A stretch of 64,000 bases of DNA, taken from assembly GCF_020736845.1 (NCBI RefSeq), contig NZ_JAFFQR010000008.1, forward strand, positions 124,001 to 188,000. Direction: 5' to 3'. Origin of the DNA: Paenibacillus farraposensis. Its GTDB lineage: Bacteria; Bacillota; Bacilli; Paenibacillales; Paenibacillaceae. How positions within the stretch are numbered: the stretch's first letter is position 1; every line of letters begins with the position of its first letter. The notes beneath the pieces are model-generated. The model saw nothing but the letters and a program-made list of their open reading frames with translations. It did no database searches and had not been told where the DNA came from. This document shows, one piece after another, positions 18,521 to 27,575 of the stretch. The position numbers were made by a program, and so were the translations under genes.

Positions 18521-18898
18521 TCACTCCGGAAAATAGTCATTTTCAGGACGCAAGCGCACCTTCAACTGACGAACACTGTATTCAAGCTGTTTGACGATAT
18601 CCTCCAGCTGACGGCGGTCAAGCGCGTTAAAATCGGCGGCAGGCTTGGGTGCATTTTTCAAATCACGTATCGTTGCCTGCTGTTCCTGCCATTTGTCCAT
18701 CAGGTCGGCTATATTCGCATAAAAACGTTCGTAGTCCTTGATGATTTCATCCAGAAAGGCATCTACCTCATCCGGATCATAGCCGCGCATTTTATGTTTA
18801 AACTGTTTTTCATGAATGGAGAGCGCGTCCAGCTGAATGCCCAGTTGTTTAAACAGCTGCTTTTGTTTGTCCAGACGACGCTTCATATGTTCATCCAT
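18521..18898 (-). CDS. DivIVA/GpsB-domain protein
   Basis: 125 aa. The N-terminal DivIVA lipid-binding/coiled-coil domain is clear: LSIHEKQFKHKMRGYDPDEVDAFLDEIIKDYERFY at about residues 27-62. The C-terminal helical segment is like GpsB, which links cell-wall synthases to division. The length fits a GpsB-type protein rather than full DivIVA. The start at 18898 has GGAGGG 8 nt upstream. Confidence 0.85.
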   Translation of the reverse strand: MDEHMKRRLDKQKQLFKQLGIQLDALSIHEKQFKHKMRGYDPDEVDAFLDEIIKDYERFYANIADLMDKWQEQQATIRDLKNAPKPAADFNALDRRQLEDIVKQLEYSVRQLKVRLRPENDYFPE

Positions 18899-19113
18899 CG
18901 GTTGTTCCCTCCTTAACACACTATTCTTTTTATAACACATTCCAGGCTGGAAATAAAAGTTTAGGCTGATTGTCCGGCACTAGGAGCAGGTATGATATGG
19001 CCAGGTATTCGTGAAATCCCAAAGAAAGCAGCTTGTCCTTGGGACAGGCTGCTCTCTGAATCTTCTGTGAATGTGGTTATAACTTTTATGCGATGATTTT
19101 CATCCTTTCAAGG

Positions 19114-19476
19114 TTAGGAATAATTGTCTTGTTCCGCTTTGTGCAGCATCCCCAAGCAGCGGTCCAGATCGGTTTTGACCTGCTTTTTATAAAGCCGGGC
19201 CTTCTCCTCCCCATCATCTGTAAAATGATACAGCACGATTTCCTGAAAATCTACGCGGGGGTCTGTTCCTTTTAAACGTTTGGTACGATAAAACACGCCT
19301 TCCTGTACCAGCTCATGCAGCGCCCGATAGACCTCGCTCTGAGGCGGAACATAGCCGAAACTACGAAATTCGTCCTTCATCGATTCGAGCATCTGATATC
19401 CATAACCGCGATGCTTCTCCACCATAGTGATCAGATAAATTTTAATAAAAGCCCGCTGGGATATCATAAACGCCAT
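19114..19476 (-). CDS. rtp: Replication termination protein (Rtp) homologue
   Basis: 120 aa, against 122 aa in B. subtilis Rtp. By recalled alignment it matches Rtp over its length: FMISQRAFIKIYLITM, SEVYRALHELVQEG, QEIVLYHF and ARLYKKQVKTDLDRC all have direct Rtp counterparts. Rtp is a dimeric winged-helix protein that binds Ter sites and blocks one replication fork direction. PadR-type regulators share the fold, but the C-terminal YKKQ...LDRC dimerisation helix is specific to Rtp. The start at 19476 follows GGAGGAGG by 8 nt; a longer start would sit on that ribosome site. Confidence 0.82.
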   Translation of the reverse strand: MAFMISQRAFIKIYLITMVEKHRGYGYQMLESMKDEFRSFGYVPPQSEVYRALHELVQEGVFYRTKRLKGTDPRVDFQEIVLYHFTDDGEEKARLYKKQVKTDLDRCLGMLHKAEQDNYS

Positions 19477-19863
19477 TTTCACAGCCTCCTCCATACTTAT
19501 TCATACACCTTATCTTCCATTATAAACCACACTGTGTCCATACCCTATTTCCTTTCAGTACAGGAGAGCATATAAGATACTTCGCCCCTTGTGACTGTTT
19601 TTTAGATGGGGAGAGAGATAAAATGAAGCGTTCTCAGGCAGGCTGCGAGTGGTGGGATACCATATTATTTTTTCTATTGTGAATTTTTCATATGTTGAAA
19701 TTATATAATTAGCAATCTAGAATATCTCATTTCTGCATGGTGAGAAGAATCCTGGAAAAGGTGAATTTCGCTCCATTTTTCCGTTTTATATGTAAAAAAA
19801 TCCCGTTGCGGACTTAAGCAACATCCACAACGAGATTATTTGAGGCGTAAGGAAACCGTAAAA
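19477..19863. other. Intergenic region upstream of rtp
   Basis: No gene seen. It holds the rtp ribosome site and promoter region and the terminator of the acyltransferase gene (19794-19837). In B. subtilis Ter sites overlap the rtp promoter; I could not recognise a matching Ter sequence by eye. A short palindrome ACACTGTGT (about 19531) is the only suggestive element. Confidence 0.5.
19794..19837 (-). terminator. Terminator of the acyltransferase gene
   Basis: AATCCCGTTGCGGA pairs with TCCACAACGAGATT; A-run on the plus strand. Confidence 0.8.
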
Positions 19864-21036
19864 TCAGGCCTGCTTTTGCAGGGCTGGCGGACCTCCGGCC
19901 GGACGGGGACGCACCTGCAGCCCCACCACCCATTTTCCCAGTGGCGTACGAGCCAGCAGCCAGGTTCCCGCAATGGAGAATACGGCACAAAGTACAAACG
20001 AGATCAGCGTACGCAGCACATGATTCCATTCTGCAAACAACGTTTCATCAAAATAGTAGGTCACACGCAGCATAAAGGCATGCATCAGATACGCTCCGTA
20101 GGACAGCGTACCGATTGAGGTTAGCAGACTCGCCGCACGCCCACCCTTATGGGCGATCCACGTAGCCACCCGATAGGCTGCAAAAATAGATGTAACGCAA
20201 TACACAGCCATGACCGGACGCAGCAGGGACAAGTAATTAAAGGAAAATACCGCTCCTTGCGGCGTCTGGAACAAGCTGATCATCTCATACAGCAAGTATC
20301 CTGTAATCACGATAAACAGCGGCCAGTACACCCTCTGGGCCTTGATCACCCATTCATCCCAGCGTTTGACGTTCATCCCCGCCGCCGCGCCTAGCACAAA
20401 ATAAAAGAAAAAGTAGATCACATTCCGGTCAGCGTAAAGGGTAAACCAGGAAGTAATGACCGGAAGCTGGAGCTTATCCATCATATGATATACAGGTCCT
20501 ACTGCGAACATAAGCAACACATATAGTGCCCCGACTCCAGCCAATGCAGCGGGTCGCCATTTTGACGGCATTAACGCAGACAAGCGGCGCACCACATCAC
20601 GAAATACAGGAAATAACACATAACATTGGATAATCATAACGATATACCACAGATGATAGCTGCTTTTCCCGTTCAAAAGCTTCAGAAAAAAATCGAGCGG
20701 GTGAATAAGCCCTCCATCTTGGGCAAGCTGATTTCCCAACTCGTATACAAGAGACCATATGATATAAGGAACGATGATATCCATGAACCTTTTACGTAAA
20801 AACGTCCCGTATTTTAAAGCTCCATCATAATTGTAAAACAACACCATTCCGGTAATAAATACAAACACAGGTACTGCAAATTTGGAACACAGCAATAGCA
20901 GTGTCATCAAAACCCCGTCCTGGATGCGCGCCCCCTGCGCAACCGCATGATGTGCGACGGAATGCTGAAGAACAACGGCCGCAAAGGCCAGTCCTCTCAA
21001 CAAAGCGACTTCGGATATTTTCTCTTTTCGACTCAT
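19864..21036 (-). CDS. Membrane acyltransferase (acyltransferase 3 family)
   Basis: 390 aa with about ten hydrophobic segments. The N-terminal motif ALLRGLAFAAVVLQHSVAHH carries the family's Arg and catalytic His, and RKRFMDIIVPYIIWSLVYELG is the usual second motif. Such proteins O-acetylate cell-surface glycans. The C-terminus ends in a basic, Pro-rich tail. GGAGAG precedes the ATG. It is a single gene with its own terminator; the substrate cannot be inferred. Confidence 0.85.
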   Translation of the reverse strand: MSRKEKISEVALLRGLAFAAVVLQHSVAHHAVAQGARIQDGVLMTLLLLCSKFAVPVFVFITGMVLFYNYDGALKYGTFLRKRFMDIIVPYIIWSLVYELGNQLAQDGGLIHPLDFFLKLLNGKSSYHLWYIVMIIQCYVLFPVFRDVVRRLSALMPSKWRPAALAGVGALYVLLMFAVGPVYHMMDKLQLPVITSWFTLYADRNVIYFFFYFVLGAAAGMNVKRWDEWVIKAQRVYWPLFIVITGYLLYEMISLFQTPQGAVFSFNYLSLLRPVMAVYCVTSIFAAYRVATWIAHKGGRAASLLTSIGTLSYGAYLMHAFMLRVTYYFDETLFAEWNHVLRTLISFVLCAVFSIAGTWLLARTPLGKWVVGLQVRPRPAGGPPALQKQA

Positions 21037-21265
21037 GTCACTCTCCTGTTATCTTCTAGCAAAGTATGAATCTATTATAACTGCAATTCCACCAAAAGAT
21101 ATAGAATGGTTAAACGTGCGTGTAACAAAAACAATTTCATACTGCTGATCCCGATGTCGCCTATTTCTAAGTGGTGTATCTTTAGGACATTACTAAGCCG
21201 AGGAATAACTTTCTCGGTCTTCTTTGTTGTTGATACGGAAGTTCTTTCTGATTAACATAGCCGAT

Positions 21266-21301
21266 AAAAAAAGCAGCCTTCCCTCTTAGGAAGACGCTGC
21301 T
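21266..21301 (-). terminator. Terminator after hrpB
   Basis: AGCAGCCTTCC-ctctta-GGAAGACGCTGCT with A7 on the plus strand. The rest of 21037-21338 shows no gene. Confidence 0.85.
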
Positions 21302-21338
21302 CACTATAACAAACGGATTGGACATCAAATAGAGCAAA

Positions 21339-23882
21339 TCAACGCTTGGGCTTGGCTCTGTGAGTCGCCGTTGCTTCCAGAGGATCATCCGGCCAATAAT
21401 GCTTGGGATATCTGCCTTTCAAGTCCTTTTTGACTTCAAAATATGCCTCATTCCAGAAGCTGGACAGGTCGGAGGTCACTTGGACAGGCCGCTGGGCAGG
21501 TGACAGCAAATGCAGCACGAGCGGCACGCGCCCACGGCCAATGCGGGGCGTATTCTTCATGCCGAACAGCTCCTGCAGCCGTACTGCCAGCACAGGTGCC
21601 TCGGGATTCGAGTAATCGACAGGAAGACGGGAGCCGCTGGGTACACGTATATGCGTTGGCGCTTCCTGCTCAAGCTGCTGCCGCTGCTCCCAATCCAGCC
21701 TGCCAAGCAGCAATCCGCTACCGTCCAGCCGCTGCAGGTCGGATACATTTTTGGCTCCAAGCGCAAAAGGCAACAGCCACGACTCCAGTGAATCCAGCAG
21801 CGCGGCATCCGAGCTGTCCGGCCAGTCCTCGGGAGCCGAGAAGTGCATAAAAATCAAGCGGGCTTGCAGCTGAAGGGTTTGCCGGTTCCACGATAGCAGC
21901 TTCAAGCCACGTTCACGGACGCCCTGCATCAAGGCGGCAGCTATTTCCTCAGCCGGTGGCCGTTCATAGGATGCTTCCTTCAAAACAAGCGAGCCAAGCT
22001 GTAAAACCTTACGCGCTCTTACCGCTGAAGCTGAACTGTCCCAGTATACATGGGCTTGCTCCTGCAGCCATTCCCTACAATGGTCCAGCAGCTCATGCAG
22101 CTCAACCGGGGCCGCCAACTGAATGACCCCATCCGCTCCCTCGTCGTCTACCTCAGCAGCGACGAGATAGGACGAGCGCGACATCCACTCCACTTGCCGA
22201 AGTCGCGCTCCACGGCCGCTGCTAAGCAAAAAGCGGCCATCCCCCCGGCCCTGCGCGATCCGGTCCGGATACGCAAAGGCCAGCAGCAGCCCGCAGGCCG
22301 CGGAGCCGTCAGGCTCGTCCTCCGCTGCGGCTGCTTGCGACAGCGATGCCAGCAGCTGCCGGCTTTCCTGCACGATACGGCGGATCACCGTATCGTCGGC
22401 CTCCCGCAGCAGGCTGTGCGTGCTGCGGGCATGAGCCGCCTCGCGCAAGGCATCCAGCCGCGGGCGCAAGTCCGTTCCGCCATGGGCGCGGAACGGGTCA
22501 CGCTCTTGCAGCAGCGCAGCCAGGCGGCTGGCGGTAGGCGCCAGACCGAGGGCGGCTGCACGCAGCAGCATGTGCCCCAGCCGCGGATGTGCGCCCAGAG
22601 CGGACACCTCGCGCCCGTGCGCGGTTATGCCGCCTGCGGTGCCATCGGCTGCGCTGCACAGGCAGCCGAGCTGGCGCAGCAGGCCCGTGGCCTGGCGATA
22701 CGCCGCCTCAGGCGGGGTATCCAGCCAGGCCAGCTCGGCGGGCTCGCGCACGCCCCAGGCGGCCAGCTCCAGCGCGAGCGGAGCCAAATCGGCCGCCACG
22801 ATTTCCGGGCGGCTGGCCTCCGGGAGCGCGGCGTGTTCCTGCGCGCTCCACAGCCGGTAGCATACGCCCGGCTGAAGACGGCCCGCCCGCCCGCGGCGCT
22901 GGTCAGCCGAGGCTTTGGACACCCTGACGGTGGTTAAACGGCTCATGCCGGTTCGCGCGGAAAATACCGACTCCCGCGACAATCCGCTGTCGATCACCAC
23001 CGTAATCCCTGCAATCGTGAGGCTGGACTCAGCAATCGAGGTGGCCAGGACTACTTTTCGGCTACCCAATGCCGAAGGGCGTATCGCCTCGTCTTGCTGC
23101 TCCAGCTTCATGCTGCCATACAGTGGAATGACCTTGACCTGTGCAGGCAAATTCCTCGAAACCAGCTCTCGCTCCGTTCGATGAATTTCCCTGGCCCCGG
23201 GCAGGAATACCAGCACATCTCCTTCATGGGCATGAAGCGCCTGTTCCACCGCTTCTGCCGTAAAATCTTCTAATGAAGCCGATAAAGGCTTGGATTTATA
23301 AAACGTTTCTACCGGAAATACATTGCCCGGACATTCCAGCAATGGCGCATCTCTCAATAGTCGGCAGACCGGCTCGGCCTCCAGTGTGGCAGACATGATT
23401 AATATTTTTAAATCTGGTCGCAGCAGTGCCTGACTTTGCAGAGCAAGCGCTAAGCCCAAATCTGCGTGCAGACTGCGCTCATGGAATTCATCAAAAATGA
23501 TGAGTCCCACTCCTTCCAAAGCCTGGTCATGCTGCAGCATTCGGGTCAGCACCCCCTCAGTAACCACTTCAATTCTGGTGTTTGGACCTGCTTTGGTGTC
23601 CATGCGAACCCGGTAGCCTACCGTCTGCCCGGTCGATTCTCCCAATGCCTTCGCCATTTGGGCCGCCGCTGCACGTGCTGCCAGACGCCTTGGCTCCAGC
23701 ATGATCATCTTTTGTCCTGCCAGCCACGACTCATTCAGCAGCTCCAGCGGTGTAACCGTCGTTTTTCCTGCACCCGGCTGTGCAATCAGGACAGCGGACG
23801 AATGGGATTGCAGCGCATGTCTAAGCTCGGGGATCACTTGCATGATTGGCAGTTGTTTATCCGATAAATGAAATTCTGTCAA
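21339..23882 (-). CDS. hrpB: ATP-dependent RNA helicase HrpB
   Basis: About 847 aa DExH helicase. Walker A is AQPGAGKTTVTPL, motif II is IIFDEFHERSLHADL, motif III is MSATLE, and motif VI is SADQRRGRAGRLQPGVCYRLW. The C-terminal HrpB domain reaches RIGRGRVPLVLHLLSPAQRPVQVTSDL...WPDDPLEA, diagnostic for HrpB rather than HrpA. I prefer the TTG at 23882, which has GGAGAG 7 nt upstream; the longer frame from ATG 23915 has no ribosome site. The central part (about 22250-22900) is much richer in GC, Ala and Arg than the flanks. The biological role is not established. Confidence 0.93.
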   Translation of the reverse strand: MTEFHLSDKQLPIMQVIPELRHALQSHSSAVLIAQPGAGKTTVTPLELLNESWLAGQKMIMLEPRRLAARAAAAQMAKALGESTGQTVGYRVRMDTKAGPNTRIEVVTEGVLTRMLQHDQALEGVGLIIFDEFHERSLHADLGLALALQSQALLRPDLKILIMSATLEAEPVCRLLRDAPLLECPGNVFPVETFYKSKPLSASLEDFTAEAVEQALHAHEGDVLVFLPGAREIHRTERELVSRNLPAQVKVIPLYGSMKLEQQDEAIRPSALGSRKVVLATSIAESSLTIAGITVVIDSGLSRESVFSARTGMSRLTTVRVSKASADQRRGRAGRLQPGVCYRLWSAQEHAALPEASRPEIVAADLAPLALELAAWGVREPAELAWLDTPPEAAYRQATGLLRQLGCLCSAADGTAGGITAHGREVSALGAHPRLGHMLLRAAALGLAPTASRLAALLQERDPFRAHGGTDLRPRLDALREAAHARSTHSLLREADDTVIRRIVQESRQLLASLSQAAAAEDEPDGSAACGLLLAFAYPDRIAQGRGDGRFLLSSGRGARLRQVEWMSRSSYLVAAEVDDEGADGVIQLAAPVELHELLDHCREWLQEQAHVYWDSSASAVRARKVLQLGSLVLKEASYERPPAEEIAAALMQGVRERGLKLLSWNRQTLQLQARLIFMHFSAPEDWPDSSDAALLDSLESWLLPFALGAKNVSDLQRLDGSGLLLGRLDWEQRQQLEQEAPTHIRVPSGSRLPVDYSNPEAPVLAVRLQELFGMKNTPRIGRGRVPLVLHLLSPAQRPVQVTSDLSSFWNEAYFEVKKDLKGRYPKHYWPDDPLEATATHRAKPKR

Positions 23883-24241
23883 TTGAAATCTCTCCAATAA
23901 TACGCGAATGCGCATGTTCTAAATTTACTTATTTATTTTGCTTCGTTGCATCTATTATTTCTGCAATAAATTTTCTGTTTCGAATTTATATGTGAATTTT
24001 CTATCAATGTTAATTTCTATTTGAATTTTTCACTACCTGTAATTATGATGGTCTGACATGCTTTTGAATCTATTATACAGATTTTTAGATGTCCCGTCTG
24101 GCTATAGTAGGTATGCTAGCTGTATCAAAGTTTCCGATGTTATCGTCTTGTCCTGTCGGGATGCACTCGCGGCATAATCGTTTTATAATATGTATTATAT
24201 GGAATGCTAAAGGACGGATCTAGAAACGAGGTCATTGTTGT
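23883..24241. other. Divergent intergenic region hrpB/gluQ
   Basis: AT-rich, without a coding frame I would support. It must hold the promoters of hrpB and gluQ; no operator or riboswitch was recognised. Confidence 0.5.
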
Positions 24242-25237
24242 ATGGAATTACAGGCCCAACCCATCAGAGGTCGGTTTGCCCCAACACCATCGGGATGGAT
24301 ACACTTGGGAAACGCCCGCACCGCATTATTATCATGGCTGCATGTTCGCTCTCTGGGCGGAACCTATGTTTTGCGTATGGAAGACATTGATATGACTCGG
24401 GCTCGCAGCCCGCTGGCTCAGGGAATTATGGAGGATTTGCGCTGGATCGGGCTGGAATGGGATGAAGGACCGGATGTAGGCGGCCCCTACGGCCCCTATA
24501 CCCAAAGTGAGCGGCTGGAACGGTTCCAGGCTGCATTGGACAAACTACAGGGGCAGGATTTGCTGTATCCTTGCTTTTGCAGCCGGGCAGATATTTTTGC
24601 TGCCGCCAGTGCTCCGCACGGACTATCTGGTGAAGGACCTGCATATTCGGGGACATGTCGCAGCCTTAGTCCTCAGGAAGCCATGGCCAGGTCACAGTAC
24701 AAGCTCCCTTCACTTCGCTTTAAAGTACCGCAAAGTCCTGAAACTGTCATCTCATTTCAGGATCAGGTAGCAGGTCATGTGGCCTTCGGCGCTGCAGAAG
24801 GGGGAGATTTTATCATCAAACGGGCGGACGGCATGTTTTCCTATCAGCTTGCCGTCGTGGTCGATGACGCGGATATGCATATCACCGATGTGCTGCGCGG
24901 ATATGATCTGCTCGATTCCACCCCCCGGCAGCTCTTGCTGTACCAGGCTCTTGGCTGGGAACCGCCACGATTTGCACACGTCCCACTTGTCCTGGGTCCG
25001 GATGGCCGGCGGCTCGCCAAACGACATGGCGCAGTAGCACTCCGGGCGATGCGGAGGCAAGGGATCACACCGGAAGCAGTCATTGGCTGGCTCGCCTATT
25101 TTTCCGGACTGCTGGATGCTCCCGAGCCTGTGAAGGCTGTGGATTTGATCCAGGGTTTTCATCTCGATAAGCTGCCCAAAGAGCCAGTCATCCTGACAGA
25201 ACAGTTCCTCAGGAAGCTGTCTGCTTTGCAGCGTTAA
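24242..25237 (+). CDS. gluQ: Glutamyl-Q tRNA(Asp) synthetase
   Basis: 331 aa paralogue of glutamyl-tRNA synthetase lacking the anticodon domain. It attaches glutamate to the queuosine of tRNA-Asp. The HIGH-type motif is APTPSGWIHLGNART and the KMSKS equivalent is RRLAKRHGA. The zinc site of this family (CFCSR ... YSGTCR) is present. The size and lack of an anticodon-binding domain separate it from GltX. Confidence 0.93.
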   Translation: MELQAQPIRGRFAPTPSGWIHLGNARTALLSWLHVRSLGGTYVLRMEDIDMTRARSPLAQGIMEDLRWIGLEWDEGPDVGGPYGPYTQSERLERFQAALDKLQGQDLLYPCFCSRADIFAAASAPHGLSGEGPAYSGTCRSLSPQEAMARSQYKLPSLRFKVPQSPETVISFQDQVAGHVAFGAAEGGDFIIKRADGMFSYQLAVVVDDADMHITDVLRGYDLLDSTPRQLLLYQALGWEPPRFAHVPLVLGPDGRRLAKRHGAVALRAMRRQGITPEAVIGWLAYFSGLLDAPEPVKAVDLIQGFHLDKLPKEPVILTEQFLRKLSALQR

Positions 25238-25298
25238 TGCTTTTATTGATAGTGCTCAATATACGGGCAATGGCATTTTGTCTTTGCTTCATTCGCTT

Positions 25299-25673
25299 CT
25301 ATTCTTCCAGCCGCTTACGTACAGCGGACTCATATTCATAAAATACAGACGAAGTGTTCAGTCCTCTTTCCTCCAGCAGCATGCGGAGACGCAGTGACTT
25401 TTCAGTTAGCCTGCGACTGATTCGCTCCTGTTCTCCCGCCTCGCGACAAGCGTGAAGCAAATCATGCAGTTGAACACATTCCTGCTGCAGCTGGAGCTCC
25501 TCCGGTAAAATGTTCGCATTTTTCAGCAGCTTGTACGACATACGCAGTTCCTCCGGGACATGGGATAAATCCTCAATGTCCAGTGGCTTGCCTGCTCCCG
25601 GTAAGTTATCAAACTCACCTCTTGCCATCGCCTCCGCAATCTTCCGTTCTGCCATTCTGGAAAAGATCCCCAT
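25299..25673 (-). CDS. DUF1992 (DnaJ-C28-like) protein
   Basis: 124 aa with the DUF1992 core: MAERKIAEAMARGEFDNLPGAGKPLDIED near the N-terminus, then a helical region. The GxGKPL motif is diagnostic. Function is unknown. Several in-frame starts exist; 25673 (MGIFSRMAERKI) is chosen by comparison with relatives. Confidence 0.8.
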   Translation of the reverse strand: MGIFSRMAERKIAEAMARGEFDNLPGAGKPLDIEDLSHVPEELRMSYKLLKNANILPEELQLQQECVQLHDLLHACREAGEQERISRRLTEKSLRLRMLLEERGLNTSSVFYEYESAVRKRLEE

Positions 25674-25792
25674 AGACCGCATCAACTCCTTGTCTAAGCA
25701 TTTGACATACATCTATATTAAATAAACAAGGGTTCTTTTGCCACTGTAGCCTACGCTTAGGATTTCCTATGTAGAAGGAGAACACAGAGGGG

Positions 25793-25990
25793 TTATTCTT
25801 CTATGCCAAGCAATTCAGATATTTGCTTTCTATATTTTTTGGCCTTACGTGTTCCGTGAATGAGATTGGACAATCGGCTAGGAGGAATATGATATGTATC
25901 GCAAAACGTGCTTTGGTCAAGCTGTTTCTCGGCCAGCTTTTGTTTGATTTTCCAACCGAAAGGGGTTATAGGAGTAATGCTTCTTTTCAA
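25793..25990 (-). CDS. Small XRE-type helix-turn-helix protein
   Basis: 65 aa. The sequence GWKIKQKLAEKQLDQSTFCDTYHIPPSRLSNLIHGTRKAKKYRKQISELLG has the layout of a single Cro/XRE helix-turn-helix domain. It starts at TTG 25990 with GGAGG 8 nt upstream. It lies directly after the small Spo0E-like gene on the same strand and is likely co-transcribed. The target is unknown. Confidence 0.7.
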   Translation of the reverse strand: MKRSITPITPFGWKIKQKLAEKQLDQSTFCDTYHIPPSRLSNLIHGTRKAKKYRKQISELLGIEE

Positions 25991-26092
25991 CTATGTTACC
26001 TCCACATGATGGTTATGTTCAATTTATGTAATGTTCAATTTCACATGATTATGGTCTGTGTTCTGCCTTCAGAGCACGCAAGAACGCATGAG

Positions 26093-26242
26093 CTAAGATT
26101 TTGATTTGCAGGTTTGGTATTGATTCAGTAAATGATCCAGTTTTCTGGATTGTTCTATCACTTTGGGATGCGTTAAAAATCCGTATTTCTCCTGCACTTG
26201 GTACAGTCTTTTTCTGGCCCGTTCGACACGAAGTAAAGACAC
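26093..26242 (-). CDS. Spo0E-like aspartyl-phosphate phosphatase (small)
   Basis: 49 aa, starting at GTG 26242. The core VERARKRLYQVQEKYGF and VIEQSRKLDHLLNQY has the Spo0E pattern (two helices with a SxxLDxLxxxY end), which dephosphorylates Spo0A-P and delays sporulation. The strong AGAAGGAGG and ATGCTGATG about 20 nt upstream lie in another frame. A 69-codon frame from that ATG covers the same DNA but shows no family likeness. The domain call is good; the exact start is uncertain. Confidence 0.65.
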   Translation of the reverse strand: MSLLRVERARKRLYQVQEKYGFLTHPKVIEQSRKLDHLLNQYQTCKSKS

Positions 26243-26392
26243 CCGGATTCATCAGCATGATTCCTCCTTCTATGTCATATACTAATGCAAAACGTCAAGT
26301 TTTGGATTTTATAAAAATACGCTTAACAAAAAAGGCTTCTGGGACATTACAGAGGCATTTTATGGGATCTGAACGCCGTTGAGCTACAGGGG

Positions 26393-27096
26393 ATTTCAAT
26401 CCACGCACTCACGTGGAGTGCGACTACACCTATTTCCTCATCGTATACAACATACTGATTTCAATCCACGCACTCACGTGGAGTGCGACTGCACCCTCAT
26501 GCCCGGTCACGCCGTCAGCATTGCTATTTCAATCCACGCACTCACGTGGAGTGCGACTTTGTATTCACTTAATTTCACACTGGTGGTGATGATTTCAATC
26601 CACGCACTCACGTGGAGTGCGACGTGGGTGGTATCACATTAATTCACTGGTCACGATAATTTCAATCCACGCACTCACGTGGAGTGCGACGGAAGTGAGC
26701 ACTTTATGCGTTTCGTGTACTTCTTGATTATTTCAATCCACGCACTCACGTGGAGTGCGACTATGCTGTAATCGTGAGCAATCTTGATGAATACGAATTT
26801 CAATCCACGCACTCACGTGGAGTGCGACCTATATTGTCCGGTAAGATTGATCAGATCGTGGATATTTCAATCCACGCACTCACGTGGAGTGCGACAAAAG
26901 GGACCGAGCGCTCCAGTAATCTCTCCAAGTATTTCAATCCACGCAATCACGTGGAGTGCGACGTCACCCGGGCAAGACTGGTTCGTTGATCAGATGATTT
27001 CAATCCACGCACTCACGTGGAGTGCGACTTTGAAGCGATGATTTCATTTTCTGCATTGGATTATATTTCAATCCACGCACTCACGTGGAGTGCGAC
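26393..27096 (-). CRISPR. CRISPR array 1: 11 repeats, 10 spacers (type I-C repeat, CACGTGG variant)
   Basis: Eleven 32-nt repeats start at 26393, 26458, 26526, 26592, 26659, 26730, 26797, 26864, 26931, 26997 and 27065. On the plus strand each begins ATTTCAATCCACGCACTC and ends GTGGAGTGCGAC. By type I-C convention the crRNA sense is the minus strand (GTCGCACTC...GGATTGAAAT). The repeat at 26931 has one change (CAATC for CACTC). Spacers are 33-39 nt. The leader is at the high-coordinate end, next to cas2. Confidence 0.98.
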
Positions 27097-27277
27097 AGCG
27101 AAAATGCAGTAATTCATATCTAAGTGATATCAATTTCATGTATTTTCGAAAAACTGATGCCAAATAGGCTTGGGTTACCTATTGACTTTTACGGATAGAA
27201 AGCTTCTCCATTGCTATTCGACAAATTTCGAGGTGGGAAGGACCCGGAGTTTTTATGTGAGCTTCACATTCGCACCT
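27097..27277 (-). promoter_or_regulatory. CRISPR leader 1
   Basis: Adjacent to the last repeat the plus strand reads AGCGAAAATG, as at the other three arrays. Further out is the conserved inverted repeat AGGTGGGAA (27231-27239) / TTCGCACCT (27269-27277) enclosing TGTGAGCTTCACA. The outer arm ends exactly at the cas2 stop codon. Confidence 0.8.
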
Positions 27278-27567
27278 TACAAAATCAGTGGGCTTTCCAT
27301 ATCATAAGTTTCTTTGGCCCCGATATGTTCTACTTTCTTTTTGTAGTTATCACCTAAGTTGTAGAATCGCAGGCTGTCTTCTTTTTTGTCTATCAATTCT
27401 TCTAATTCATATTTCAAACGACGGAACTGCGTCGAATCCAAAATACATTCAAATACGGAATTTTGTACCCTTTGTCCGTGATCTGTACACTTTTTTGCAA
27501 CCTTGGCCAGTCTTTTTCTACCTGCACTGTCTACCGTGCTTACATCATAAGTAATCAGAATCAGCAA
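27277..27567 (-). CDS. cas2: CRISPR-associated endoribonuclease/integrase subunit Cas2
   Basis: 96 aa. The N-terminal LILITYDVST gives the ferredoxin-fold strand with the conserved Asp, and QNSVFECILD is the usual core. Cas2 dimers bridge Cas1 dimers during spacer integration. The start is TTG 27567, 8 bp after the cas1 stop. It is the last gene of the cas operon and abuts the leader of array 1. Confidence 0.95.
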   Translation of the reverse strand: MLILITYDVSTVDSAGRKRLAKVAKKCTDHGQRVQNSVFECILDSTQFRRLKYELEELIDKKEDSLRFYNLGDNYKKKVEHIGAKETYDMESPLIL

Positions 27568-27575
27568 GCTAACAC

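Noticed and set aside
19500..19600. Ter site for the Rtp homologue
   Set aside because: A short palindrome exists, but nothing matches the remembered Bacillus Ter pattern well enough to claim.
22050..22937. Plus-strand frame of 295 codons inside hrpB
   Set aside because: Antisense to a high-GC part of a well-supported helicase gene; such frames arise from lack of stop codons.
26379..27041. Several 80-90 codon open frames over array 1, and similar ones over arrays 2-4
   Set aside because: They are translations of CRISPR repeats and spacers (repeated ISIHALTWSAT and NPRTHVECD strings), not proteins.
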